Assembly (NCBI GenBank): GCA_945888585.1
Contig: CAMDAI010000109.1
Span: 1-5,108, forward strand
Length of the DNA stretch: 5,108 nt
Source: Rickettsia typhi
Lineage (GTDB): Bacteria > Pseudomonadota > Alphaproteobacteria > Rickettsiales > UBA1997
Direction: 5' to 3'
Part shown: piece after piece, positions 1-5,108 of the stretch
Numbering within the stretch: position 1 is the stretch's first letter
How the letters are laid out: every line of letters begins with the position of its first letter
Notes under the pieces: generated by a model
Seen by the model: the letters and a program-made list of their open reading frames with translations, nothing else
Databases searched by the model: none
What the model was told of the DNA's origin: nothing
Position numbers and translations under genes: made by a program

Positions 1-587
1 TAAAGAATTCCCTTAGTTGACGCAACTACATCTTTCTTTCTCTTGTCAATGGAGACAGCTTTTCTAAGTGATTTAGCTAAACCTTTGAAACAAGATTCAA
101 CAATATGATGATTATTAATTCCGTAAAGATTTTCTACATGCAAATTACAGCCCAAAGCTGCTGCAAATGCAAAAAACCATTCTCTGAATAATTCACTATC
201 CATTGAACCAATTTTATCGCGAGTAAAATTAACATTCCAAACTGGATAGATTCGTCCTGAAATATCAATTACAACTCTAGTTAGAGTTTCATCCATTGGC
301 ACATAAAAAAAACCATATCTTTTGATACCTTTTTTATCACCCAAAGCCTTTTTAACCGCCTCTCCAAGAGCAATCGCAGAATCTTCAGTAGTATGATGAA
401 AATCAATATGCAAATCACCTTCAACTTTTAACTCAATATCAATCAAACTATGACAAGAAAGCTGCTCAATCATATGATCTAAAAAACCAATACCAGTACT
501 AACATTGTGAGCTCCAACTCCATCAAGATTTACTTTAGCATAAATCTTGGTTTCTTTGGTATCTCTTTGAATTTCAGCTTCTCTCAT
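1..587 (-). CDS. hisB: Imidazoleglycerol-phosphate dehydratase HisB (monofunctional), stop codon cut by left edge
   Basis: Predicted cytosolic histidine-biosynthesis enzyme that dehydrates imidazole glycerol phosphate to imidazole acetol phosphate, using Mn2+. Translating the minus strand from ATG at 587 gives 195 residues and then 'TA' at the window edge. The last residues, STKGIL, match the usual HisB C-terminus, so the stop (TAA or TAG) very probably lies one base outside and the protein is complete. Visible family motifs: [16 protein letters not shown] (residues 32-47), [13 protein letters not shown] (57-69) and [17 protein letters not shown] (159-175). The histidines and glutamates of these motifs (H38, H46, H64, H65, E68, H160, H161, E164) are the expected metal and substrate positions. 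There is no N-terminal histidinol-phosphatase domain, unlike the bifunctional enterobacterial form. The start lies 13 bases after the dismutase stop with no clear Shine-Dalgarno sequence, so co-transcription and translational coupling are likely. The wording of the motifs resembles alphaproteobacterial HisB. Confidence 0.95.
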   Translation of the reverse strand, partial: MREAEIQRDTKETKIYAKVNLDGVGAHNVSTGIGFLDHMIEQLSCHSLIDIELKVEGDLHIDFHHTTEDSAIALGEAVKKALGDKKGIKRYGFFYVPMDETLTRVVIDISGRIYPVWNVNFTRDKIGSMDSELFREWFFAFAAALGCNLHVENLYGINNHHIVESCFKGLAKSLRKAVSIDKRKKDVVASTKGIL

Positions 588-600
588 CACTTATATAAAA

Positions 601-1323
601 TTATTTTAAATTTTGCGCTACAAAATCCCAATTAACTAAATGATTTAAAAAAGTATCAATATAATTAGGACGGGCATTCTGATAATCTAAATAATAAGCA
701 TGTTCCCAAACATCCATAGTCATTAAAGGCTTAGCAGATGTGGTTAAAGGAGTCTCTGCATTCCCAGTTTTAGTAATTTTTAATTTATCATTATCTAAAA
801 CTAACCAAGCCCAACCCGAACCAAATTGGGTAGTGCCAGCATTTTTAAATTCAGTTACAAAATTTTCATAAGAACCAAAATCAGCTTCAATTTTTTTTAA
901 AACTTCACCAGATGGCTTACCGCCACCATTTGGTTTCATTGAATGCCAATAAAAAGTATGATTCCAAACTTGAGCAGAATTATTAAAAATTCCAGCTTTA
1001 GTTTTGTCAGTAGCAGAAATTTTAATAACTTCTTCAAGAGACTTTTCTGCCAAATCGGTGCCTGCAACCAAATTATTTAAATTAGTAACATAAGCATTAT
1101 GATGTTTTCCGTAGTGAAAATTTATAGTATTTTCAGAAATGTGTGGCACTAAAGCATTTTTAGCATAAGGTAATTCCGGTAATTGAAAAGCCATATTCGC
1201 TCCCTTTTTTATTGTTGGTTTGATTGATGAATTATTGGTAAGAAACTTGGTTTTGCATGCAGCAATTAAAATTCCTAAACCCAAAATTGAATTTTTAAGT
1301 AATTTTCTTTTTGACATTTGCAT
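601..1323 (-). CDS. sodB: Fe-type superoxide dismutase with in-frame Tat-lipoprotein-like N-terminal extension (alternative start at 1194)
   Basis: Converts superoxide to hydrogen peroxide and oxygen. The longest frame has 240 residues. The canonical dismutase begins at M44 (ATG at 1192-1194), giving 197 residues, the usual family length. Numbered from that Met, the metal ligands are H27 (in HYGKHHNAY), H79 (in AQVWNHTFYW), D161 and H165 (in DVWEHAYYLDYQNARP). The AQVWNHTFYW segment, with Q75 before WNH, and the TPLTTSAKPL stretch point to the iron-type subgroup, though metal choice cannot be settled from sequence. Residues 1-43 form an extra segment: a basic N-terminus with SKRKLLK, a hydrophobic run, then IAAC and a polar linker. 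This resembles a Tat lipoprotein signal. M44 has a strong Shine-Dalgarno sequence (AGGGAG, 5-base spacer); M1 and M3 have none. Either the short cytosolic form is the only product, or both forms are made. Function is very secure; the start is not. hisB follows 13 bases downstream. Confidence 0.95.
   Translation of the reverse strand: MQMSKRKLLKNSILGLGILIAACKTKFLTNNSSIKPTIKKGANMAFQLPELPYAKNALVPHISENTINFHYGKHHNAYVTNLNNLVAGTDLAEKSLEEVIKISATDKTKAGIFNNSAQVWNHTFYWHSMKPNGGGKPSGEVLKKIEADFGSYENFVTEFKNAGTTQFGSGWAWLVLDNDKLKITKTGNAETPLTTSAKPLMTMDVWEHAYYLDYQNARPNYIDTFLNHLVNWDFVAQNLK
1195..1206 (-). promoter_or_regulatory. Ribosome binding site for the internal (canonical) dismutase start
   Basis: On the minus strand the bases before ATG at 1194 read AAGGGAGCGAAT. 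The AGGGAG core (1200-1205) lies 5 bases from the start codon. It is one of the two best Shine-Dalgarno sequences in the window, the other preceding GTG 2140. It falls inside the codons for KGAN of the longer form, so it decides in favour of translation starting at M44, at least as one product. Confidence 0.75.
1255..1323 (-). other. Putative Tat/lipoprotein signal sequence at the N-terminus of the long dismutase form
   Basis: Residues 1-23 of the 240-residue form. SKRKLLK (residues 4-10) resembles the twin-arginine consensus S-R-R-x-F-L-K, with lysine in place of the first arginine. A hydrophobic stretch, ILGLGILIA (13-21), follows. Then I20-A21-A22-C23 fits the lipobox, with C23 encoded at 1255-1257. 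Residues 24-43 (KTKF...KKGAN) would act as a polar tether before the catalytic domain. The lysine after the cysteine would favour outer-membrane sorting under the E. coli rule. Seen: the motif order and the unbroken frame. Inferred: export, lipidation and use of the upstream start. The segment could instead be untranslated leader that happens to be open. Confidence 0.5.
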
Positions 1324-1329
1324 AGCTAG

Positions 1330-1358
1330 AATCTAAGAGTTTATTATTCTGAAGTCAA
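1330..1358 (-). promoter_or_regulatory. Candidate sigma-70-type promoter for sod-hisB
   Basis: On the minus strand, TTGACT (1353-1358; 5 of 6 match to TTGACA) is followed after 17 bases by TAGATT (1330-1335; 4 of 6 match to TATAAT). This sits in the 62-base gap between the divergent dismutase and glycosyltransferase genes. A start site about 7 bases past the -10 box would fall at or beside ATG 1323. The 240-residue form would then be nearly leaderless, and the 197-residue form would have a leader of about 130 bases. In AT-rich DNA such matches can occur by chance. Confidence 0.45.
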
Positions 1359-1385
1359 TATCTACATACCATTTAAAGATAAAAA

Positions 1386-2153
1386 ATGAATCAAAAATTA
1401 CTTTCAGCTCTCGTAATTGCTCACAATGAAGAACATAACTTGGCAGATTGCCTTAGAGCTTTAAAATTCGCCGATGAAATCATCGTGGTTTTAGATAAGT
1501 GTTCTGATAATTCTAAACAAATTGCCCAATCTTATGCTGATAAAATCATTGAAGGATCATGGAGTATTGAAGGTACAAGGCGTAATGTTGGATTATTAAA
1601 TTGCAATTCAAAATGGATTTTAGAAATTGATGCTGATGAAAGAGTTTCAAAAGATTTAGCTGATGAAATTCTCACAGCAATAAAGTTAAGTAAGCCATGT
1701 CGTTTCACAGTTCCAATTGCTAATTATGTCGGTCAAAGACATATAAAATATGGCTGGCTACGCACTTTAGGAGTAGTAGAACGTCAAACTATTCACTATA
1801 ATGGTTATAAAAAATACCATGAAGATAAGCAAATTCATCCAACTGCTGATGTTTTGGGAGAGGTAAATCATTTAAAAAATCCAATTAAACATTTAGTTGA
1901 TAAAGATATTTCTGATATGCTAGCCCGCTTTAATCGCTATACCAATTGGAGAGCCAATGACATTATTGCATCAGACAATTTAAAAAAAGACTTTTGGCCA
2001 AATTTTTTTAGCGGAATCAATCGTTTTTTTAAATCTTTTATATTCAAACAAGGATTTCGTGAAGGTGGAATTGGGTTTATTATCGCTCTGCTCTGTGGAC
2101 TTTATCCTCTAATATCATTTATCAAGGCTAAGGAAAAAAGTGAAAATAATTAA
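1386..2153 (+). CDS. Family 2 glycosyltransferase, LPS-core WaaE/KdtX-like
   Basis: A 255-residue GT-A fold transferase that probably adds a sugar from a nucleotide-sugar donor to a cell-surface glycan such as LPS core, on the cytoplasmic face of the membrane. The N-terminus, SALVIAHNEEHNLADCL (residues 7-23), is the typical GT2 opening. EIIVVLDKCSDNS (31-43) is the nucleotide-binding strand and loop. GTRRNVGL (63-70) and ILEIDADERVS (78-88) follow, with the metal-binding D82-A83-D84. The C-terminus has a basic stretch, then a hydrophobic segment at about residues 228-247, probably membrane-associated. Length and layout fit the WaaE/KdtX-like group, but the usual 'RLFR' and 'H-E' acceptor-side motifs are not clearly present, so the sugar and acceptor cannot be named. 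No strong Shine-Dalgarno sequence precedes the ATG. The 3' end overlaps the next glycosyltransferase start by 14 bases, which indicates an operon. Confidence 0.85.
   Translation: MNQKLLSALVIAHNEEHNLADCLRALKFADEIIVVLDKCSDNSKQIAQSYADKIIEGSWSIEGTRRNVGLLNCNSKWILEIDADERVSKDLADEILTAIKLSKPCRFTVPIANYVGQRHIKYGWLRTLGVVERQTIHYNGYKKYHEDKQIHPTADVLGEVNHLKNPIKHLVDKDISDMLARFNRYTNWRANDIIASDNLKKDFWPNFFSGINRFFKSFIFKQGFREGGIGFIIALLCGLYPLISFIKAKEKSENN
2129..2142 (+). promoter_or_regulatory. Ribosome binding site and GTG start of the second glycosyltransferase
   Basis: TAAGGA (2129-2134), a 5-base spacer, then GTG (2140-2142). This lies inside the end of the preceding gene, whose stop is at 2151-2153, and suggests translational coupling. 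The frame from this GTG reads M-KIINLLLSNKNGGVEQSF, a typical family-4 glycosyltransferase N-terminus. This fixes the true gene start well upstream of any ATG or GTG after the internal stop. Confidence 0.75.
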
Positions 2154-3192
2154 TCTTCTACTTAGTAATAAAAATGGTGGAGTTGAGCAGTCTTTTGTTG
2201 CTTATTGCTTAATTTTATAGAGCTTAAATCATGAGGTTCTGGCAATCGTTCGAAAAGGAGCGCCTTATAAAAATAATATCGAAGAACTTGGAATCAAAGT
2301 AATTGAAATTGAGAATAATTTTGGCCACTGGGATTTTTTTGTAATAAAAAACCTTAGAAAAACCATCAAAGATTTTGAAGTAAATCTAATTTTTGCTCAT
2401 GTTGGCAAAGCAATATCTCTATCAAAAAAAACTCTCAAAAAATTCCAAAAAATTCCATTAATTGCCATAAATCATAGCAATAATGTTAAAAGATCAATTG
2501 GAGCTGATGTTATCTTATCAGTGAATAAAGAAATTTTTTATAAAACTATTGATTATGGTCAAGCTGAGAACAGAAGCTTTGTAATGCCAAATTTTATTGA
2601 ATATGACCAAGAATTACAAAAAGAATTTAATTATAATGATTTCTCTTTTAATTCTAAAATTAGAATTGGCACAATGGGAAGGTTAGCTAAAGAAAAAGGC
2701 TTAGAATACTTGATTAAAACTATCAAAATTTTAAAAGACCAAAATCATTCCGTAGAGCTTATTATTGCCGGTGATGGAGAATTAAAACAAGAACTAGAAA
2801 ATTTAACTAAATCTCTAAATCTAGATGAAGAAGTAAAATTTATAGGTTGGACTAATAATAAAGAAAAATTCTTTTCATCTATCGATATTTTTTGCTTATC
2901 ATCATTAGAAGAAACATTTGGAATAGTTTTGCTAGAAGCGATGAAATATGGTAAACCAATAATTTCAAGTAATTGTGACGGGCCAAAAATCATTATCAAA
3001 AATGAAGTAAGTGGAATTTTAGTAGATAAAAAATCACCCGAACAAATTGCAGCAGCAATTTTAAAATTAAAAAATAATCCAGAATTAGTCTTTGATTTGG
3101 TAACTAATGCTAAAGAAAATTTACTAAAAAATTATTCTCTAAAAATTGCTCAGGAAAAATTTGCTTCCGTGATAAGAATTGCCTTTTCTTGA
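2140..3192 (+). pseudogene. Family 4 (GT-B) glycosyltransferase interrupted by an in-frame TAG at codon 27
   Basis: From GTG 2140 the frame runs 350 sense-length codons to TGA at 3190-3192, normal for a GT4 enzyme, but codon 27 (2218-2220) is TAG. Both sides of the stop read as genuine protein. Before it: KIINLLLSNKNGGVEQSF, a donor/acceptor-domain opening. After it: SLNHEVLAIVRKGAP, then GIKVIEI and LIAINHSNN, all in the same frame. The C-terminal donor-binding domain is intact (whole-frame numbering): RIGTMGRLAKEKGLEYL (about 175-191), LIIAGDGEL (207-215), VKFIGW, and EETFGIVLLEAM with the E258-x7-E266 pair. The next in-frame ATG, GTG or TTG after the stop is GTG 2521, which would lack the whole N-terminal Rossmann domain, so a restart product should be inactive. 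The enzyme probably worked with the preceding GT2 on a surface glycan. A recent nonsense mutation, readthrough or a sequencing error are all possible. Confidence 0.85.
2218..2220 (+). other. Premature in-frame TAG codon in the GT4 frame
   Basis: TAG falls at codon 27 of the frame starting at 2140, between AYCLIL and SLNHEVLAI. It is the only stop in 351 codons, and no frame shift is needed to join the halves. One base change from AAG, CAG, GAG, TTG, TGG, TAT or TAC, among others, would create it. A polar or charged residue is usual at this surface position before 'GHEV'-like sequence, so AAG or CAG is a plausible ancestor (inference). TAG also ends the carbonic anhydrase and SulP genes here, which argues against reassignment of UAG as a sense codon. 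Confidence 0.9.
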
Positions 3193-3221
3193 GAAATACC
3201 CTCAAAACCTGGACATTTTTT

Positions 3222-3833
3222 CTAAAATAGCTCTTTTGCAGCATTATCCATTCTAAAAACTGGCTTGATTATCCCATCTCTAAGACCATAAACCCAACCA
3301 TATATAACTGGCCCTTTACCCGTTTCCCATATTTTTCTTATGGTATCGGTTTTGGAAAGATTTTTAACTTGTTCAATCACATTTAATTCAACCATTCGAT
3401 CAAGCATTTTTTGTTCATCTTTAATTTTATCCAACTCTTCTTTATAAATATTGCGTACATTTTTGATATTTTCTAACCATTTGTTAATTAAACCAAAATC
3501 ATCCTCGCTACAGGCTGCAACAACACCACCACATCCATAATGACCACACACAATAATATGCTCTATTTTTAAATAATTAACCGCATATTCTAGAACTGTT
3601 AATAAATTTAAATCATTCTTTACAACTAAATTAGCAACATTTCGATGAACAAAAATTTCTCCAGGCTGAGTACCGGTGATTTCATTAGCTGGAACCCTAC
3701 TATCAGAACAGCCAATCCATAAAAACTCCGGAGTTTGAATATTAGATAAACGCTTAAAAAAATCATGATCGTCCATTACTTTTTCCGACGCCCAAGCTTT
3801 ATTTTCCAACAATATTTTATCAATTTTATTCAT
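3222..3833 (-). CDS. can: Beta-class carbonic anhydrase
   Basis: A 203-residue cytosolic zinc enzyme that interconverts CO2 and bicarbonate. Zinc ligands C42 (in GCSDSRVPA), H98 and C101 (in CGHYGCGG) and the catalytic dyad D44/R46 are all present, at the same numbering as the E. coli Can enzyme. W39, V47, R64 and Y182 match or closely match the positions of the non-catalytic bicarbonate pocket described for the type II enzymes of Haemophilus influenzae and E. coli, so allosteric control by bicarbonate and pH is likely. The C-terminal YGWVYGLRDGII is also typical. No signal peptide is seen. The start codon lies 8 bases after the SulP transporter stop without a recognisable Shine-Dalgarno sequence, so it is probably expressed by coupling from the same message. 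The 3' end is convergent with the glycosyltransferase operon, with 29 bases between the stops. Confidence 0.95.
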   Translation of the reverse strand: MNKIDKILLENKAWASEKVMDDHDFFKRLSNIQTPEFLWIGCSDSRVPANEITGTQPGEIFVHRNVANLVVKNDLNLLTVLEYAVNYLKIEHIIVCGHYGCGGVVAACSEDDFGLINKWLENIKNVRNIYKEELDKIKDEQKMLDRMVELNVIEQVKNLSKTDTIRKIWETGKGPVIYGWVYGLRDGIIKPVFRMDNAAKELF

Positions 3834-3841
3834 AAATAAAT

Positions 3842-5108
3842 CTATTTAATTAGTTGATGAAGCTTATTAAATTGGCTTTTTTTAACTTCAATTTTAAGAT
3901 TTTTTAAATTAGCATGCTTCAAAAAATCATTAGTAACATCAATAACATCCTTATCAATAAAATCAGCTCTGGTAATATCAATTAATATATTTGAACCAAC
4001 CGGAATTTTTTCTAAAATTGCTTTTAACTCTGCTTTATTTAAGAAGGAAACATCTTTTCGTAATCTTACCAAATATTGATCATTGTTATTAATAACCATA
4101 ATTGCCGATTGATAATTGCTACGCAAAATAAATATAAAACTTATAATTATGCCTATTAAAACTCCAATTAGTAAATCAGTGAATAAAATAGCAGCTACAG
4201 TAACAACAAATGGAATTAGCTGATCATATCCTCTTTTATGCAATTCATTTAGAATTGAAGGTTTAGCTAATTTATAACCAGTCATAATAAGTATTGCAGC
4301 TAATGCACTATAAGGAATTTTATTTAGTAAAGTTGGAATAAAAACTACACTTAAAAGTAACCAAAAACCATGCATAATTGCTGACGCTTTAGTTACTGCT
4401 CCAGCATTAACATTGGCTGCACTACGCACAATTACTGAAGTGATCGGCAAACCACCTAAAAGCCCAGAAATAGCATTTCCAAAACCTTGAGCTTTTAATT
4501 CTAGATTAGTGCTAGTACGCCGTTTTAACGGATCAATTTTATCGGTTGCCTCAATACATAATAAAGTTTCAACACTTGCTACCAAAGCAATAGTAATTGC
4601 TATAACCCAAACATTTTGATTAAAAATTTCATTCCAATTAGGAGATAGTAAAACTGAATTTAAATCAGAAAGATTATTTAACATTGGTAAAAAAACTAAA
4701 TGCTCTTCTTTTAAGGCAAGAACAGAATTCATGGAAGCAAAACAAGAATTTATAACAGCACCAACCATTACTACTACCAACGGGGCTGGAACAAATTTAA
4801 TTAATTGATTTTTCTTAAAAGATTTAGTTTCCCACAATAATAAAATCAACACCGAGATAAGACCAATTATTATAGCTAAAGGCGATATAGAATTAATCAT
4901 TTTAAATAGAATTGAAAAGGTATTCTCATGATCCGTTTGAAAAAATGCTTCATCACCTTCAAAGTATTTATCATAACCAACAAAATGAGGAATTTGCTTT
5001 AAAATTAATATTACCCCAATTGCAGCTAACATTCCCTTGATTACGGTATTTGGGATAAAATCCCCAATAATTCCTAATTTTAGAAATCCAAAAATTATTT
5101 GAAAGATA
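3842..5108 (-). CDS. SulP-family anion (probable bicarbonate) transporter with C-terminal STAS domain, partial at 5' end
   Basis: An inner-membrane secondary transporter of the SulP/SLC26 family. The first ATG in the window is at 5032, but the frame stays open to the right edge and the extra 25 codons (including FLKLGIIGDFIPNTVIKG) are clear SulP sequence. The gene therefore starts outside, and about 100 or more N-terminal residues are missing from the usual 500-550. The visible 421 residues include several hydrophobic helices and the family motif GLPITSVIVRSAANVNAGA. A membrane stretch with SALAAILIMTGYKLAKP and ILFTDLLIGVLIGIIISFIF follows. A STAS domain covers roughly the last 80-90 residues (3845-4115), with NILIDITRADFIDKDVI as its core. 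SulP members move sulfate, bicarbonate and other anions, and substrate cannot be read from sequence. The carbonic anhydrase 8 bases downstream favours bicarbonate, as in BicA-type uptake. The wording closely recalls SulP proteins that I remember from Bacteroidota. Confidence 0.93.
   Translation of the reverse strand, partial: IFQIIFGFLKLGIIGDFIPNTVIKGMLAAIGVILILKQIPHFVGYDKYFEGDEAFFQTDHENTFSILFKMINSISPLAIIIGLISVLILLLWETKSFKKNQLIKFVPAPLVVVMVGAVINSCFASMNSVLALKEEHLVFLPMLNNLSDLNSVLLSPNWNEIFNQNVWVIAITIALVASVETLLCIEATDKIDPLKRRTSTNLELKAQGFGNAISGLLGGLPITSVIVRSAANVNAGAVTKASAIMHGFWLLLSVVFIPTLLNKIPYSALAAILIMTGYKLAKPSILNELHKRGYDQLIPFVVTVAAILFTDLLIGVLIGIIISFIFILRSNYQSAIMVINNNDQYLVRLRKDVSFLNKAELKAILEKIPVGSNILIDITRADFIDKDVIDVTNDFLKHANLKNLKIEVKKSQFNKLHQLIK

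Noticed and set aside
1311..1347. Plus-strand promoter for the GT2 gene: TTGACA at 1311-1316 and TATTAT at 1342-1347
   Set aside because: The two boxes are 25 bases apart. At 17-base spacing the -10 would be TAAGAG, a poor match. No convincing pair was found.
2745..2999. Minus-strand open frame of 84 codons
   Set aside because: It lies opposite the conserved catalytic domain of the GT4 gene and its translation shows no recognisable features. It is a shadow frame.
2521..3192. Stand-alone 223-residue glycosyltransferase starting at GTG 2521
   Set aside because: Coding sequence of the same family continues in frame upstream to GTG 2140, and no Shine-Dalgarno sequence precedes 2521. It is the 3' part of the interrupted gene.
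3189..3221. Possible terminator between the convergent genes: TTGAG/CTCAA stem with a 7-base loop, then a T-run at 3216-3221
   Set aside because: The stem is only 5 pairs, AT-rich, overlaps the stop codon and lies 10 bases from the T-run. It is too weak to call.
3842..5032. SulP gene starting at ATG 5032
   Set aside because: The 25 codons between 5033 and the window edge are open and read as SulP sequence, so this Met is internal.

Overview
This is an AT-rich, gene-dense window with three two-gene blocks. It most likely comes from an alphaproteobacterium with a compact genome. The clade call rests on remembered resemblance: the HisB protein reads like alphaproteobacterial and SAR11-type HisB (for example 'HSLIDI', 'GDLHID.HHTTED' and the C-terminal 'STKG.L'), and the superoxide dismutase is of the proteobacterial Fe type. 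No search was possible. The SulP transporter also recalls Bacteroidota homologues, so the placement is moderate confidence only.

Layout. (1) Positions 1-1323, minus strand: an Fe-type superoxide dismutase gene followed 13 bases later by hisB, a monofunctional imidazoleglycerol-phosphate dehydratase. The hisB stop codon is cut by the left edge. A promoter-like sequence lies at 1330-1358. (2) Positions 1386-3192, plus strand, divergent from block 1: a family-2 glycosyltransferase gene overlapping a family-4 (GT-B fold) glycosyltransferase gene by 14 bases. The second gene has a good ribosome binding site and a GTG start, but an in-frame TAG at codon 27 interrupts an otherwise intact 350-codon frame. 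(3) Positions 3222-5108, minus strand, convergent with block 2: a SulP-family anion transporter with a C-terminal STAS domain runs in from beyond the right edge. It is followed 8 bases later by a beta-carbonic anhydrase.

How the genes work together. The SulP/carbonic anhydrase pair suggests bicarbonate uptake and CO2/bicarbonate interconversion. The two glycosyltransferases look like surface-glycan (LPS core or similar) enzymes, and the second is probably inactivated or read through. The dismutase and hisB have no obvious functional link beyond co-transcription.

The two most unusual points are these. The dismutase frame carries an in-frame N-terminal extension that looks like a Tat-type lipoprotein signal, with a second, well-supported start inside it, so one gene may make exported and cytosolic forms. 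The second glycosyltransferase carries a lone nonsense codon. I found no tRNA, rRNA, CRISPR array, insertion sequence, long repeat or novel multi-gene system.
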